Notes: a model not told the origin generated them from the letters alone. Shown: positions 41,693 through 51,416, numbered from the stretch's first letter. The stretch: 64,000 nt of DNA from Methanobrevibacter sp. V74 (GCF_963082495.1 NZ_CAUJAN010000008.1:1-64000), one strand, 5' to 3'. A program made the numbers and translations.

Positions 41693-42274
41693 TTGTCAAA
41701 CACGTTTATGATTAGGAGGAAGATAATAGGTTAATATAGTAAATATACATTTAAATACTTATATTGCATTTTATTATTTTTTCATAAAAAATTATTACAT
41801 TTTTTTTATTTTAATTATTTATGCTTGTTTCTTTATTTTTAAGGTATGTTTATTTGAAATTATGATGTTAGAGTAAATTAATATTTATTTTCAAGATAAT
41901 GTTTTCAATAATTGTTTTTTGAAATATAACTCATTTTGATAAATTTTCGGGTTTGTCAGTTTATTTTAATAAAGTCATTTGCTTCAGTTATATTAAAATA
42001 TCTAAATGCATATTAACTATTTTCTTTATTATATTTAATTTAATTGGTTCATTTTAATTTTTAAGCTATAATTAAAGATTAATTATATGCTAAGTTTTAT
42101 ATGCTTATTACTACTTATAATTATTTGGATTATTTAATTATTTGAATAATTGAGATGATAAAAATAAAATATAATATGCATACTCTATCTTTCAATTTTT
42201 TATTTTTAATTTTTATTATCTCTGCTGTATTGATGAATTGATACGGGGATCCGTTATAAATGTCATATAACTGT
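41693..42274. other. Gene-free region, about 580 bp
   Basis: AT-rich, with no supported gene. An isolated AGGAGG at about 41716 has no start codon at a useful distance. No repeats stand out before the hairpin at 42275. Confidence 0.5.
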
Positions 42275-42300
42275 AAATAGCTATCAAAGTATAGCTATTT
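42275..42300. other. Perfect 10-bp hairpin upstream of truA
   Basis: AAATAGCTAT (42275-42284) and ATAGCTATTT (42291-42300) form a perfect stem with a 6-nt loop, 57 nt before the truA start. It could be a terminator for the upstream region, a leader structure or an operator. No T-run follows on the plus strand. Confidence 0.5.
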
Positions 42301-42356
42301 GCTCTCATATTATTTTTCAATAAACTTTATTTTACATTGAGTTTAATAATATATTG

Positions 42357-43223
42357 ATGAAGAGAACAGCACTAAAAATTGGATATATAGGAACTAATTT
42401 CCATGGTTTTCAAAGACAACCTAATCTTAGAACAGTTGAAGAAGAGTTAATCTATCATTTACGTAAGTTAAACTATATTGATGATTTAAAAAAGTCTAGA
42501 TTTAGAATTGCAGGTAGAACTGATGCAGGAGTTCATAGTTTAGGCAATGTAATTAGTTTTCAGTCTGAAAAAGAAGTTCGTGTTAACGAAATAAACAATT
42601 CTTTACCTGATGATATTCAAATTTTAGCAAGTGCGCCGGTAAGATATGCTTTTAAACCGAGATATGCTCAGATGAGACAATACCGTTACATGCTCTTTCA
42701 GGATTTGGATATTGATAAATTAAATGAATGTGCTGAATTATTTAAAGGCACTCATAACTTCACTAATTTTACTAAAAGATTTCAAAAAACAACTGTCAGG
42801 TCTATTGACGATATTAAAATCACGAAAGTTAATTTCACCGATTATCACAAAAGAGACTTTCCAAATCTTCATGAAACACTATCTCCAATATTTGTGGATA
42901 TTTATGGCGAATCATTTTTATGGAACATGGTTCGTAAAATGATGAGGGTCTTTGTAGATGTGGCTATTGGAAAAATGGATTTGGATGAGGTTGAAAGATT
43001 ATTAAATCCCAAAGAAGATGAACCAAGAGCATATATTAAAGTTATGGAGCCGGACTATCTTATCTTAATGGACATTCAATATGATGGAGTCAAGTTTAAT
43101 CATGACAATTATGCCTGTGAAAGATTTAGACGTGACCTTGTGGGGTCATTGACGGATTTACAAAAAAGATATGCAATTCGTGAAGCTATGATAAAAAGTT
43201 TAGAGGATCTGCACGGTTTTTAA
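42357..43223 (+). CDS. truA: tRNA pseudouridine synthase, TruA type
   Basis: This 288-residue enzyme isomerises U38-40 in the anticodon arm. GRTDAGVHS near residues 50-60 contains the catalytic Asp. FHGFQRQP near the start and the C-terminal segment with FLWNMVRKMM are family marks. ATG 42357 is taken over the TTG at 42354. It is preceded by a hairpin and a TATA-poor region. Confidence 0.93.
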   Translation: MKRTALKIGYIGTNFHGFQRQPNLRTVEEELIYHLRKLNYIDDLKKSRFRIAGRTDAGVHSLGNVISFQSEKEVRVNEINNSLPDDIQILASAPVRYAFKPRYAQMRQYRYMLFQDLDIDKLNECAELFKGTHNFTNFTKRFQKTTVRSIDDIKITKVNFTDYHKRDFPNLHETLSPIFVDIYGESFLWNMVRKMMRVFVDVAIGKMDLDEVERLLNPKEDEPRAYIKVMEPDYLILMDIQYDGVKFNHDNYACERFRRDLVGSLTDLQKRYAIREAMIKSLEDLHGF

Positions 43224-43293
43224 TTCCCCAGCATTTCAATTGTTTATAAAAAGTTTTAAAGTATTTTAAATATATATTATTTAAGTGATTATT

Positions 43294-44616
43294 ATGAAAA
43301 TAGCAACAATTTTAGGAACACGGCCTGAAATTATTAAGATGGCACCAATTATTGATGAAATCTCAAAAAGAAACATCAATCAAATAGTTTTACATACAGG
43401 CCAGCATTACGATAAAGAAATGTCAGATAACTTTTTTAAAGACTTGGAACTGCCAACTCCTGATTATAATATTCATGTTGGTTCCGACACTCATGGAAAA
43501 CAGACTGCTTTAATGATGAGAGGTATTGAAGAGGTACTTCTTGTGGAAAAGCCTGATATTGTACTTGTTCAAGGGGATACTAATGCTGTATTGGCAGGAG
43601 CACTTGTAGCTTCTAAATTACATATTGCTGTTGGCCATGTTGAAGCGGGACTTAGATCTTTTGACATGACAATGCCTGAAGAACTTAATCGCAGGGCTGC
43701 GGACGTTGCTTCTATAATGTATTTTATACCAACGGAGGAGTCAGCTATTAATTTACTGTCTGAAGGATTTTCACATAAAAATCTTTTCATAACAGGCAAT
43801 ACTGTTGTTGATGCCTGTTTTAGACATTTGGATTTAGCTAAAAAGAGAGGTTTTGAAGATGAATCTCTTACTGGCTTGGATATTGAAAACATGGAAAATA
43901 TTGCAACTTTAACAATGCATAGGGCAGAGAATGTTGATATTAAAGAAAGGGTAGTTAACATCATTGATGCTTTAAAAGAATTGTCTGACTTGAATATTAT
44001 TTTTCCAATTCATCCGAGAACTAAAAAAACTTTGGAAAACTTTGGATTATTTGATGAATTGAATGATTTAGACAATGTTCATATTGTAAATCCGGTAGGT
44101 TATCTTGATTTTTTACTTTTAACTTCAAAATCAACTTTAATTTTAACCGATTCCGGAGGTCTTCAAGAAGAAGCCATTACTTTAGATGTGCCTGCATTAA
44201 CGTTAAGATATAATACTGAAAGGCCAGAAACAGTAACGGCAGGAGGCAATATTCTTGTCGGATCTGACAGACAGGCCATAGTTGAAAATGCTTGCAAAAT
44301 CCTTGATGATAAAGAATTTGCAGATAAAATGAAAAATGCAAAAAATCCATATGGTCAAGGAAATTCCGCAAAATTAACAGTTGATGCTATTGAAGATTAT
44401 TATGATAAGGGGTTACTTGACATTGAAGCTCCAGAAGATATTATGGATTCATTTACAAGGAAAATGGCTGAAATTACAGAAAATGTAACTGTTGGCGAAT
44501 TTGAAAAAACAGAAAATGCTTTGATTCACATGGCTTATGATGGGGATAAGATGTGTTTTCCGGCTGATGATTTAAATTTAAAAGGCATGATGATTACTTA
44601 TGATAAAAGAGAATGA
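43294..44616 (+). CDS. wecB: UDP-N-acetylglucosamine 2-epimerase with C-terminal extension
   Basis: The enzyme makes UDP-ManNAc for surface polysaccharides. This 440-residue protein has GTRPEIIKMAPII, HTGQHYD, VQGDTNA and HVEAGLRS near the start, then TMHRAENVD and DSGGLQEEA. The start ATG follows GTGATT at 43285-43290. Usual WecB proteins have about 370 residues. About 70 extra residues after GQGNSAKLTVDAI form an acidic tail that overlaps the next gene by 17 nt. Its genome context is methanofuran genes, which is unusual. Confidence 0.9.
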   Translation: MKIATILGTRPEIIKMAPIIDEISKRNINQIVLHTGQHYDKEMSDNFFKDLELPTPDYNIHVGSDTHGKQTALMMRGIEEVLLVEKPDIVLVQGDTNAVLAGALVASKLHIAVGHVEAGLRSFDMTMPEELNRRAADVASIMYFIPTEESAINLLSEGFSHKNLFITGNTVVDACFRHLDLAKKRGFEDESLTGLDIENMENIATLTMHRAENVDIKERVVNIIDALKELSDLNIIFPIHPRTKKTLENFGLFDELNDLDNVHIVNPVGYLDFLLLTSKSTLILTDSGGLQEEAITLDVPALTLRYNTERPETVTAGGNILVGSDRQAIVENACKILDDKEFADKMKNAKNPYGQGNSAKLTVDAIEDYYDKGLLDIEAPEDIMDSFTRKMAEITENVTVGEFEKTENALIHMAYDGDKMCFPADDLNLKGMMITYDKRE

Positions 44617-45688
44617 GTCCATATTGGTATTTGAGTATTTTACCGCTTCTGGCGAAAAAGACAAGTGCATTATTTCAGAAGCAGAAGCATTATTGTTTGC
44701 TCTTTTGGATGATTTGAAGGATTTTAATGTTGATGTTGTAGTTAATAAATCCTATGAATATATTATAAAAAATTATGATAATGCAAATCCTATTTTAATT
44801 GATTGTGATGTTGTTGATTGGTTAGTTGACAATGCAGCAAACTTTAACAATGCTATTTTCATATCTGCAGAAAACAACAACAATTTATACAATATTGCTA
44901 GAATATTGGAAGACAATAATGTTAAAACATATAATTCATCAGCTGAAGCTTGTTTTAAAACATCGGATAAGTATGAAACTTATGAATCATTGCCAATGGA
45001 TGTTCCTCAACCAAGAACATTTAGATTTAAAATCGATTCAAAAGGATACTGGAAAAGGGCAATTGAAAATCTGCATGAAAAATGGCAATCAGAAGATCCT
45101 TTAACTCCACTTAAATTAATCATAAAACCATTGATGGGTGTTGACTGTGAAGACATTGTCATAATTGAAAACATTGAAGATTTAACTTTGGATTTGGATA
45201 AAATTTTCAAGCCCGGTTCCCGTGTGATTGTTCAGGAATATATTGATGGGATTGATATTAGTGTCAGTTTAATTTCGGATGGCAAAAAGGCAATTCCTAT
45301 AAGTCTCAATGAACAATATGTTGAACTTAAAAATGATAAAGGAATTTATCTGGGTGGTAAACTACCATTTGAAAGTAAATATGAAGATGAAGCTTTTAGA
45401 ATTGCAACAAAAGCTATTGAATCTATTGAAGGTATAAAGGGTTTTGCCGGTGTTGATTTATTAATAAATTCAGATGAAAAAGATGTTTATTCGGTTTATC
45501 TTTTAGAAATAAATTCCAGATTTACAACACCTTATGTAGGATTGAACAAAGTGGCTAATTTCAACATTGCCAAATCCATTATCGAACTAATCGATGGAGA
45601 AATAGCTATTGGGGAGTTAGATATTTCTCTAGATGGTGAAATTGAATTTAAAAAATCTGGAGACTCATTAAAAATTAGGAGAATATAA
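44600..45688 (+). CDS. mfnD: Tyramine-glutamate ligase (ATP-grasp), methanofuran biosynthesis
   Basis: MfnD joins tyramine to glutamate in methanofuran synthesis. This 362-residue protein has an ATP-grasp fold: LVFEYFTASGEKD near the start, the ATP-lid segment LKLIIKPLMGVDCEDIV, VQEYIDGIDISVSLIS and the metal-binding LLEINSRFTTPY. The N-terminus and EYF.ASG motif match the M. jannaschii MfnD type. It overlaps wecB by 17 nt and is followed after 1 nt by mfnF, so the three genes are probably cotranscribed. Other ATP-grasp ligases are possible, but the neighbour makes methanofuran likely. Confidence 0.84.
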   Translation: MIKENESILVFEYFTASGEKDKCIISEAEALLFALLDDLKDFNVDVVVNKSYEYIIKNYDNANPILIDCDVVDWLVDNAANFNNAIFISAENNNNLYNIARILEDNNVKTYNSSAEACFKTSDKYETYESLPMDVPQPRTFRFKIDSKGYWKRAIENLHEKWQSEDPLTPLKLIIKPLMGVDCEDIVIIENIEDLTLDLDKIFKPGSRVIVQEYIDGIDISVSLISDGKKAIPISLNEQYVELKNDKGIYLGGKLPFESKYEDEAFRIATKAIESIEGIKGFAGVDLLINSDEKDVYSVYLLEINSRFTTPYVGLNKVANFNIAKSIIELIDGEIAIGELDISLDGEIEFKKSGDSLKIRRI

Positions 45689-45689
45689 C

Positions 45690-46712
45690 ATGAAAATTGC
45701 AGGATTTGACATTGGGGGTGCAAACACCGATTTGGCAATAGTTGACTTTGAAGAAGGTGAAATTAAGAATATTGAAGTTGACTTTGCATATCTGCCAATG
45801 TGGAGTAATAATGATGATTTGTCACAAGTTTTAATTGAACTGATTGAAAACATTTGTCCGGTTTCTGAAATTGATGCTGTAGGTATTTCAATGACTGCTG
45901 AACTTGTCGATGCTTATGACACTAAAAAAGATGGAGTTTTGGATGTGGTTAAAAAATGTGAAGATACGTTTTCATGTTCCGTTGCATATGTTGGTGTTGA
46001 TGGAATGTTATCCAGTGAAGAAATTGAAAAAACCCCACTTAAAGCGGCGGCTGCAAATTGGATTGCAACAGCTCAAATTGCAACATTAATATCTGATAAT
46101 TGCATATTTGTCGATACTGGAAGTACAACAACGGACATTATTCCTATTAAAGATAGTAAAGAGTGCGCAATCGGAAAATCTGATTTTGATAGGTCTGCAA
46201 CTGGTGAGCTAGTTTATACAGGTACTCTGAGAACCTCTCTTGCAAGTTTTTTGGATAAGGTTGAATTAAATGGAAAAACTTACAGGGTAGCTAGTGAACT
46301 ATTTGCTCAAACTGCTGATATTTACACAGTATTGGATTTAATCACTGAAGATGATTATATCTGTGATACTTTTGATGGTGAAGGCAAATCTAAAATTGAA
46401 TGTGCCCGCAGAATTGCACGTGTAGTCTGCGCTGATTTAGAAATGTTATCTATGGAGGATATTGTTGAAATGTCTAAATTTGTTCATCAAAAACAAGTTG
46501 AACAAATTGCTGATGGCCTAAAACAGGTTGTCGATACTCAAAAATTAGATTTAATAGTGACAACAGGTCTTGGAAAAGATATTTTAGATAGAAAGGCAGC
46601 TGAATTTTTAAAGTTGGAGGTTAAATCAATGGGGGATATCTTAACTGATGATGAATGTACTGTTGCTCCAGCTATTGGAACGGCAGTTATGATGGAGAAG
46701 TATTTAGTTTAA
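45690..46712 (+). CDS. mfnF: Methanofuran coupling enzyme, H4MPT-linked C1 transfer family
   Basis: MfnF condenses the furan unit with glutamyl tyramine. This 340-residue protein belongs to the hydantoinase/sugar-kinase-like family once called H4MPT-linked C1 transfer protein. Motifs are FDIGGANTDLAIVDF, ANWIATAQIA, FVDTGSTTTDIIPI and the C-terminal APAIGTAVMME. It starts 1 nt after mfnD. Its stop overlaps the convergent carS stop by 4 nt. Confidence 0.88.
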   Translation: MKIAGFDIGGANTDLAIVDFEEGEIKNIEVDFAYLPMWSNNDDLSQVLIELIENICPVSEIDAVGISMTAELVDAYDTKKDGVLDVVKKCEDTFSCSVAYVGVDGMLSSEEIEKTPLKAAAANWIATAQIATLISDNCIFVDTGSTTTDIIPIKDSKECAIGKSDFDRSATGELVYTGTLRTSLASFLDKVELNGKTYRVASELFAQTADIYTVLDLITEDDYICDTFDGEGKSKIECARRIARVVCADLEMLSMEDIVEMSKFVHQKQVEQIADGLKQVVDTQKLDLIVTTGLGKDILDRKAAEFLKLEVKSMGDILTDDECTVAPAIGTAVMMEKYLV

Positions 46713-47275
46713 TACCATATATCTTTTAATCCAATTAAATAAGCTCCACCATTAGCTATTAAGTGAATTATCAAGGTTAATATAAGGGCAATAATGATAA
46801 ATATCCAATCAACACTAACTAAGGGTGTTGCAAAAATTATTGCGATTATTATAAAATCTAATTGGTCTAGAAAGGGAACAGGTTGGCCTCTTTCAATTCT
46901 AAGTCTTCTTTTTAAAAAACTGCCTAAAGCATCACCAACCAATGCTCCAAAACCTAATAAAAATCCAATCAATATTCCATTAGCTACATTAGTCACAATT
47001 GGGGTTATTAAATAAGGTTCAACGCCATTTAAAATCATAGGGGCTAGATATCCTTGAATGGCACCAGTAATCATACCAATTAACGTTCCAGCAATTAGCC
47101 CTCTCCAAGTAACTCCATCTCCAATCCAACGGTTACCTTTTGAGTCACATTTTCCAAAATCAATTGGTGTTCCTCCACCGAATGCTAATGCCCCTCCATT
47201 TGAAAAATATGCTGGAAGAATAAAATATAATGTGGTTAAGAATGCTATTGAAATTATTTGAATATTGAATGCCAT
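46709..47275 (-). CDS. carS: CDP-archaeol synthase
   Basis: CarS activates digeranylgeranylglyceryl phosphate with CTP for polar lipid synthesis. This 188-residue membrane protein has five helices and the family signature NGGALAFGGGTPIDFGK, then WIGDGVTWRGLIAG, and a GDALGSFLKRRLRIERGQP motif near the C-terminus. The length is standard. It diverges from the tetraether gene across a shared AT-rich promoter region (47276-47410). Confidence 0.94.
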   Translation of the reverse strand: MAFNIQIISIAFLTTLYFILPAYFSNGGALAFGGGTPIDFGKCDSKGNRWIGDGVTWRGLIAGTLIGMITGAIQGYLAPMILNGVEPYLITPIVTNVANGILIGFLLGFGALVGDALGSFLKRRLRIERGQPVPFLDQLDFIIIAIIFATPLVSVDWIFIIIALILTLIIHLIANGGAYLIGLKDIWY

Positions 47276-47410
47276 TTAATTTTTTCACCATTTGAAATTA
47301 TACTTATATACATATATAAAATTAATAATATTTAAATATTAAATTGTTTTAAATATATTATATTATGTAAGTTTGTACTAATAGAATTTTATTAGTAAAA
47401 AGGTGATTAT

Positions 47411-48919
47411 TTGAAAATAAAAAATACAAAAAGTTTATGCCCAGAGTGTGGAAAACCTGTTGATGCTGAAGTTTTCGATGAAGATGGGAAAGTTTTCATC
47501 AAAAAAACTTGCGATGAACATGGAGAGTTTGTAAACACTTATTGGAGTGATGAGAGTTTATACAATCGGATGGAGAATTTTATTCCAACAATTACGGGTG
47601 TTGATAATCCTTGTGTTGAAGATACTGCTTCCTGTCCAAGTAATTGTGGTTTATGTTCAAAACATGAGACTTCTACGGTATTAGGATTAATTGATGTAAC
47701 AAATAGGTGTAATTTAAAATGTCCAGTCTGCTTTGCCAATGCTGCAGCGGCTGGTTATATTTATGAACCTACTCAAGATGAAATTAGACAAATGCTTAGA
47801 AATTTGAGGAATCTAAAACCTTATCCCTGTCCTGCTATTCAATATGCTGGTGGAGAACCTACTGTCAGAAAAGATTTAGTTGATCTTATTAAAATGGCAA
47901 AAGAAGAAGGTTTTACTCATGTTCAAATCGCAACTAATGGTATCAGATTAGCTAAAAGAGAGAATTTTGCTAAACAACTTAAAGAAGCAGGATTGAATAC
48001 AGTTTACCTTGCCTTTGATGGAGTAACTCCCGAACCTTACATTTACAATAGGGCTAGGAATTTGCTTCCAGATAAAATTCAGGCTATTGAAAACTGTAGA
48101 AAAGCTGGTTTGGGCATTGTTCTTGTACCGACTTTAGTTAAAGGCATCAATGACCATCAAGTTGGAGAGATTATTAAATTCGCATTTGATCACAATGACA
48201 TAATTTATGGAGTAAACTTCCAACCGGTCTCCTTTGCTGGAAGGACTCCTGCAGATCATGTTGAAGAACAAAGAATTACTATTCCGGATTTTGTTAAAAT
48301 TATTGAGAAGGAAACTGATGGCCAAGTACCGACAAGTTCTTTTTACCCGCCATCTTCTGTAGAACCAATTGCTGAGTTTATTTCTCGTTTACATGGTGAA
48401 GATTCAGCAAAAGTAACTTTAAACTGTCATGAGCATTGTGGTATAGCTACTTATGTGTTTAGAGAAAAAACTGAAGGTGAGGGTAAAGACAAACTAATTC
48501 CAATCACTGACTTTATTGATGTTGAAGATTTATTTAATAAATTAAAGGAATATAATGAAATACTCAAAAAAGGTAAATTCGGATCTCGTAAAAGGGTTTT
48601 AGCTGGTTTAACAGGAAATCTTACTAAAATGGTTCATACCAGTAGAACTCCAAAAGATTTGGATATTACTAAGGTTTTATTAAATGTATTCGTTAAAGGG
48701 GATTATGACGCTTTAGGGGACTTTTCTAAAGATGCAATGCTTATCTCATGCATGCACTTTATGGATCCATTTAATTTTGATGAAGATAGGGTTAAAAAAT
48801 GTGTTATCCACTATGCAACACCGGATGGTAGGATTATTCCATTCTGCACATTCAATTCAATGTATCGTCCGGGTGTTGAAAAGAAATTCGCAAAACCATT
48901 AAAACGAAAAAAGGAATAA
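47411..48919 (+). CDS. tes: Radical SAM tetraether synthase (Tes/GDGT-MAS, MJ0619 family)
   Basis: Tes joins the phytanyl tails of two archaeols into tetraether lipids. This 502-residue protein has an N-terminal zinc-ribbon part (CPECGKPV ... CDEHGEF), a Cys cluster (CPSNCGLCSKH), the radical SAM motif CNLKCPVC (CxxxCxxC, near residues 100-107), and the C-terminal SCMHFMDPFNFD...CVIHYATPDGRIIPFC typical of the family. An older annotation is dihydropterin-6-methyl methyltransferase for H4MPT; the neighbour carS supports tetraether lipid. It begins with TTG, chosen because AGGTGATT lies 3-10 nt upstream. Confidence 0.86.
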   Translation: MKIKNTKSLCPECGKPVDAEVFDEDGKVFIKKTCDEHGEFVNTYWSDESLYNRMENFIPTITGVDNPCVEDTASCPSNCGLCSKHETSTVLGLIDVTNRCNLKCPVCFANAAAAGYIYEPTQDEIRQMLRNLRNLKPYPCPAIQYAGGEPTVRKDLVDLIKMAKEEGFTHVQIATNGIRLAKRENFAKQLKEAGLNTVYLAFDGVTPEPYIYNRARNLLPDKIQAIENCRKAGLGIVLVPTLVKGINDHQVGEIIKFAFDHNDIIYGVNFQPVSFAGRTPADHVEEQRITIPDFVKIIEKETDGQVPTSSFYPPSSVEPIAEFISRLHGEDSAKVTLNCHEHCGIATYVFREKTEGEGKDKLIPITDFIDVEDLFNKLKEYNEILKKGKFGSRKRVLAGLTGNLTKMVHTSRTPKDLDITKVLLNVFVKGDYDALGDFSKDAMLISCMHFMDPFNFDEDRVKKCVIHYATPDGRIIPFCTFNSMYRPGVEKKFAKPLKRKKE

Positions 48920-49007
48920 ACTTACAAAAATCACCTTAACTTCGTATTTGCGATTTTTCAGATACTTTATTTTTTTTTATTTATTAATCTTTTTTAGAGT
49001 GATACTT

Positions 49008-49493
49008 ATGGATACTATTGAAGGAAAAACATGGATCTTTGGGGAGAATATTGATACTGATGTTATTATTCCTGGAAGATACTTAAGAACATTTGATCCT
49101 CAAGATTTAGCAGATCATGTTCTAGAAGGTGAAAGGCCCGATTTTACTCAAAATGTTGAATCTGGAGATATCATAGTGGCTGATGAAAACTTTGGTTGTG
49201 GTTCTTCAAGGGAACAGGCACCAGTTGCAATCAAAACTGCTGGGGTAAGCGCCATTGTTGCCAAATCATTTGCGAGGATTTTTTATAGAAATGCAATAAA
49301 TATCGGGCTGCCGGTTATTGTTTGCGATATTGAAGCTAAAGATGGAGACGTTATTAGTATTGATTTGTCAAAAGGAACATTGGTTAATAAAACCACAGGG
49401 GTGTCAAAAACTTTTGAACCATTTAAAAAATTCATGTTGTCTATATTAGAGGATGGAGGATTAGTTAATCACTATTTAAATGATTCTGAATAA
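49008..49493 (+). CDS. hacB: Homoaconitase small subunit, coenzyme B biosynthesis
   Basis: HacB with HacA (not in the window) hydrates homologated tricarboxylates to make the 2-oxosuberate for coenzyme B. This 161-residue protein has the family motifs NIDTDVIIPGRYL, ADENFGCGSSREQAP and ARIFYRNAINIGLPV. Residues 25-28 read YLRT; this loop with Arg is known for methanogen homoaconitase, whereas isopropylmalate isomerase lacks the Arg. ATG 49008 is chosen because GTGAT lies just before it and the longer version would add a T-rich hydrophobic leader. It leads the operon with the two genes that follow. Confidence 0.9.
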   Translation: MDTIEGKTWIFGENIDTDVIIPGRYLRTFDPQDLADHVLEGERPDFTQNVESGDIIVADENFGCGSSREQAPVAIKTAGVSAIVAKSFARIFYRNAINIGLPVIVCDIEAKDGDVISIDLSKGTLVNKTTGVSKTFEPFKKFMLSILEDGGLVNHYLNDSE

Positions 49494-49505
49494 GGAGGCA
49501 TAAAA

Positions 49506-50126
49506 ATGGATTGTCCAATTTGCGGGTCGGATAATATTGAAATATTAAATTCAAAACAAAAAACAACAAAAAAGAAATTTACAGAAAAGTACTTATTAAA
49601 ATGTGAAGATTGCGGTCATGTGTACAGGAACATTATTTCTCTTAAGAAACCTAGACCTTACAGATTAATTATTTCAGAGCAGGACAAATCTCATAAAACC
49701 ACAATTGATTTGTCTCCAAGCGATAACTTAAAAGTTGGCGACACTTTACTTAGTGATTTAGGTCAAGTTGAGGTAACTGGTATTGAAATTGGAGATAGGC
49801 GAGTAAATAAATCAAAACTGGAAGATGTTGATACAATTTGGGCTTCTTCAGTTGAAATTCCAGCACGTATTGGATTTTCAGTAGATTTGCATGGTGAAGT
49901 TGATTCATATAAACTCGACCTTGAAAGGGATTTTGAAATAGCTCCTGGAGATATTATTAAACTTGATAAACACATAGTTAAAGTACATGTTATTAAAACA
50001 CAGGAAAAAAAATTAACTTCCGGCTTTGCAAAAGCAGGAGTAATCAAAAGAGTTTATTCTAAACCAGTTAAATTCAATAATTATGATTATGATTTAACTA
50101 GAAATATTTTTAAAAAAACTAAATAA
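49506..50126 (+). CDS. HVO_0476-family zinc finger protein
   Basis: This 206-residue archaeal protein starts with a zinc ribbon, CPICGSDN ... CEDCGHVYRN (CxxC...CxxC), then beta-rich segments with the motif VGDTLLSDLGQVEVTGIEIGDRRV. It resembles a family found in many euryarchaeota with no established role, perhaps in RNA or translation. It lies 12 nt after hacB behind GGAGG and 9 nt before the methylthiotransferase. Confidence 0.78.
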   Translation: MDCPICGSDNIEILNSKQKTTKKKFTEKYLLKCEDCGHVYRNIISLKKPRPYRLIISEQDKSHKTTIDLSPSDNLKVGDTLLSDLGQVEVTGIEIGDRRVNKSKLEDVDTIWASSVEIPARIGFSVDLHGEVDSYKLDLERDFEIAPGDIIKLDKHIVKVHVIKTQEKKLTSGFAKAGVIKRVYSKPVKFNNYDYDLTRNIFKKTK

Positions 50127-50135
50127 GGTATCTAA

Positions 50136-51416
50136 ATGAAAGTTTTCATTGAATCTTATGGTTGTACATTTAACCAAGCAGATGGACAAATCATCGCTGG
50201 AAATTTGCAAGAAAATGGCATGGTTCTTGTTGATAATATTGGGGAAGCAGATGTAATCATTGTAAATACTTGCTATGTCAAATTGCCTACTGAAGATAAA
50301 ATGACTTACAGGATTCAAAAATTAAAAAAAGAGTATCCTGATAAAAAAATCATTGTTGGCGGATGTATGGTTGAAATCGATCCTGAAAAATTAAATAAAC
50401 TCGGGGAGGATATTTCATGGATTGGCCCACATCAATTAAATAAATCTGCCAGTGTGGTTAATGCATCATATTGTGGAGAAATTATTCGTGAAACAGGATT
50501 TTCAAAAGAATCTAAAGTTGGCGTTCCTAAAGTCGGAGATGATAGTTTAATTCATATTCTTCAGATTTGTGAAGGTTGTTTAGGTGCATGCACTTTTTGC
50601 TGTACTCGTTTTGCGCGAGGACCTTTAAATAGTTATTCTATTGAAGATATTGTTGCTGAAGCACAGGAAGCTATTGAAAATGGTGCTTGTGAAATACAAT
50701 TGACTGCTCAGGATACTGCGGCATTTGGTCGGGACAGTGGTGTAAAACTATCTGATTTAATTAAAGAAGTGGCTAATTTAAATGGAGATTTCAGAGTTCG
50801 TGTTGGAATGATGCATCCTAAAAACATATTAAATGATGTTGATGGAATAATCGATGCAATAAAACATCTGAAGGTATATGATTTTATTCATTTGCCTGTA
50901 CAAAGTGGAAGTGATAAGGTATTGTCCGACATGAGAAGAGGCCATACCATCTCACAATATAAGGAAATTGTATCAAAATTTAAAAAGGAAATTCCAAGTT
51001 TGACATTGGCTGTTGATATTATTGTTGGATATCCAACTGAAAGTGATGAAGATTTCGGTGAAACTGTAAAATTATTAAAAGAGATAAAACCAAGTTTGAT
51101 ACATCTGTCAAAATATCAGCATAGAATTGGTGCAATTTCATCATCTCTAGTTGAGATTCCTCATGAAATAATGAAAAAAAGATCAAAATTTTTGTCTGAA
51201 ATTAAACAGGAAATAACCAAAGAAGAAAATAAGGAATTGGTCAATACGGTTCAAAATGTTTTGGTTGTTGAAAAAGGTTCTAAAGGTGGATATATAGCAA
51301 AAACTAATTCATATATTCCAGTTATTGTTGAGGATGTTGAATTAGGAACCTTTGTTAATGTAAAGATAACTGAAGCTACCTCAACTTATCTTAAAAGCGA
51401 ATTATTGGAAGAATAA
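50136..51416 (+). CDS. tRNA methylthiotransferase (MtaB/CDKAL1 type)
   Basis: This enzyme adds a methylthio group to t6A37 in tRNA. The 426-residue protein has the N-terminal UPF0004 domain with cluster cysteines (ESYGCTFNQAD, VNTCYVK, VGGCMVE), the radical SAM motif CLGACTFC (CxxxCxxC, about residues 150-157), and a C-terminal TRAM-like part (VLVVEKGSKGGYIAKTNSYIPV). The archaeal branch of the family modifies t6A. GGTATCT precedes the ATG. A T-rich region follows. Confidence 0.91.
   Translation: MKVFIESYGCTFNQADGQIIAGNLQENGMVLVDNIGEADVIIVNTCYVKLPTEDKMTYRIQKLKKEYPDKKIIVGGCMVEIDPEKLNKLGEDISWIGPHQLNKSASVVNASYCGEIIRETGFSKESKVGVPKVGDDSLIHILQICEGCLGACTFCCTRFARGPLNSYSIEDIVAEAQEAIENGACEIQLTAQDTAAFGRDSGVKLSDLIKEVANLNGDFRVRVGMMHPKNILNDVDGIIDAIKHLKVYDFIHLPVQSGSDKVLSDMRRGHTISQYKEIVSKFKKEIPSLTLAVDIIVGYPTESDEDFGETVKLLKEIKPSLIHLSKYQHRIGAISSSLVEIPHEIMKKRSKFLSEIKQEITKEENKELVNTVQNVLVVEKGSKGGYIAKTNSYIPVIVEDVELGTFVNVKITEATSTYLKSELLEE

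Noticed and set aside
41716-41721. Isolated AGGAGG ribosome-site-like sequence
   Set aside because: No start codon at usable distance and no open frame follow.
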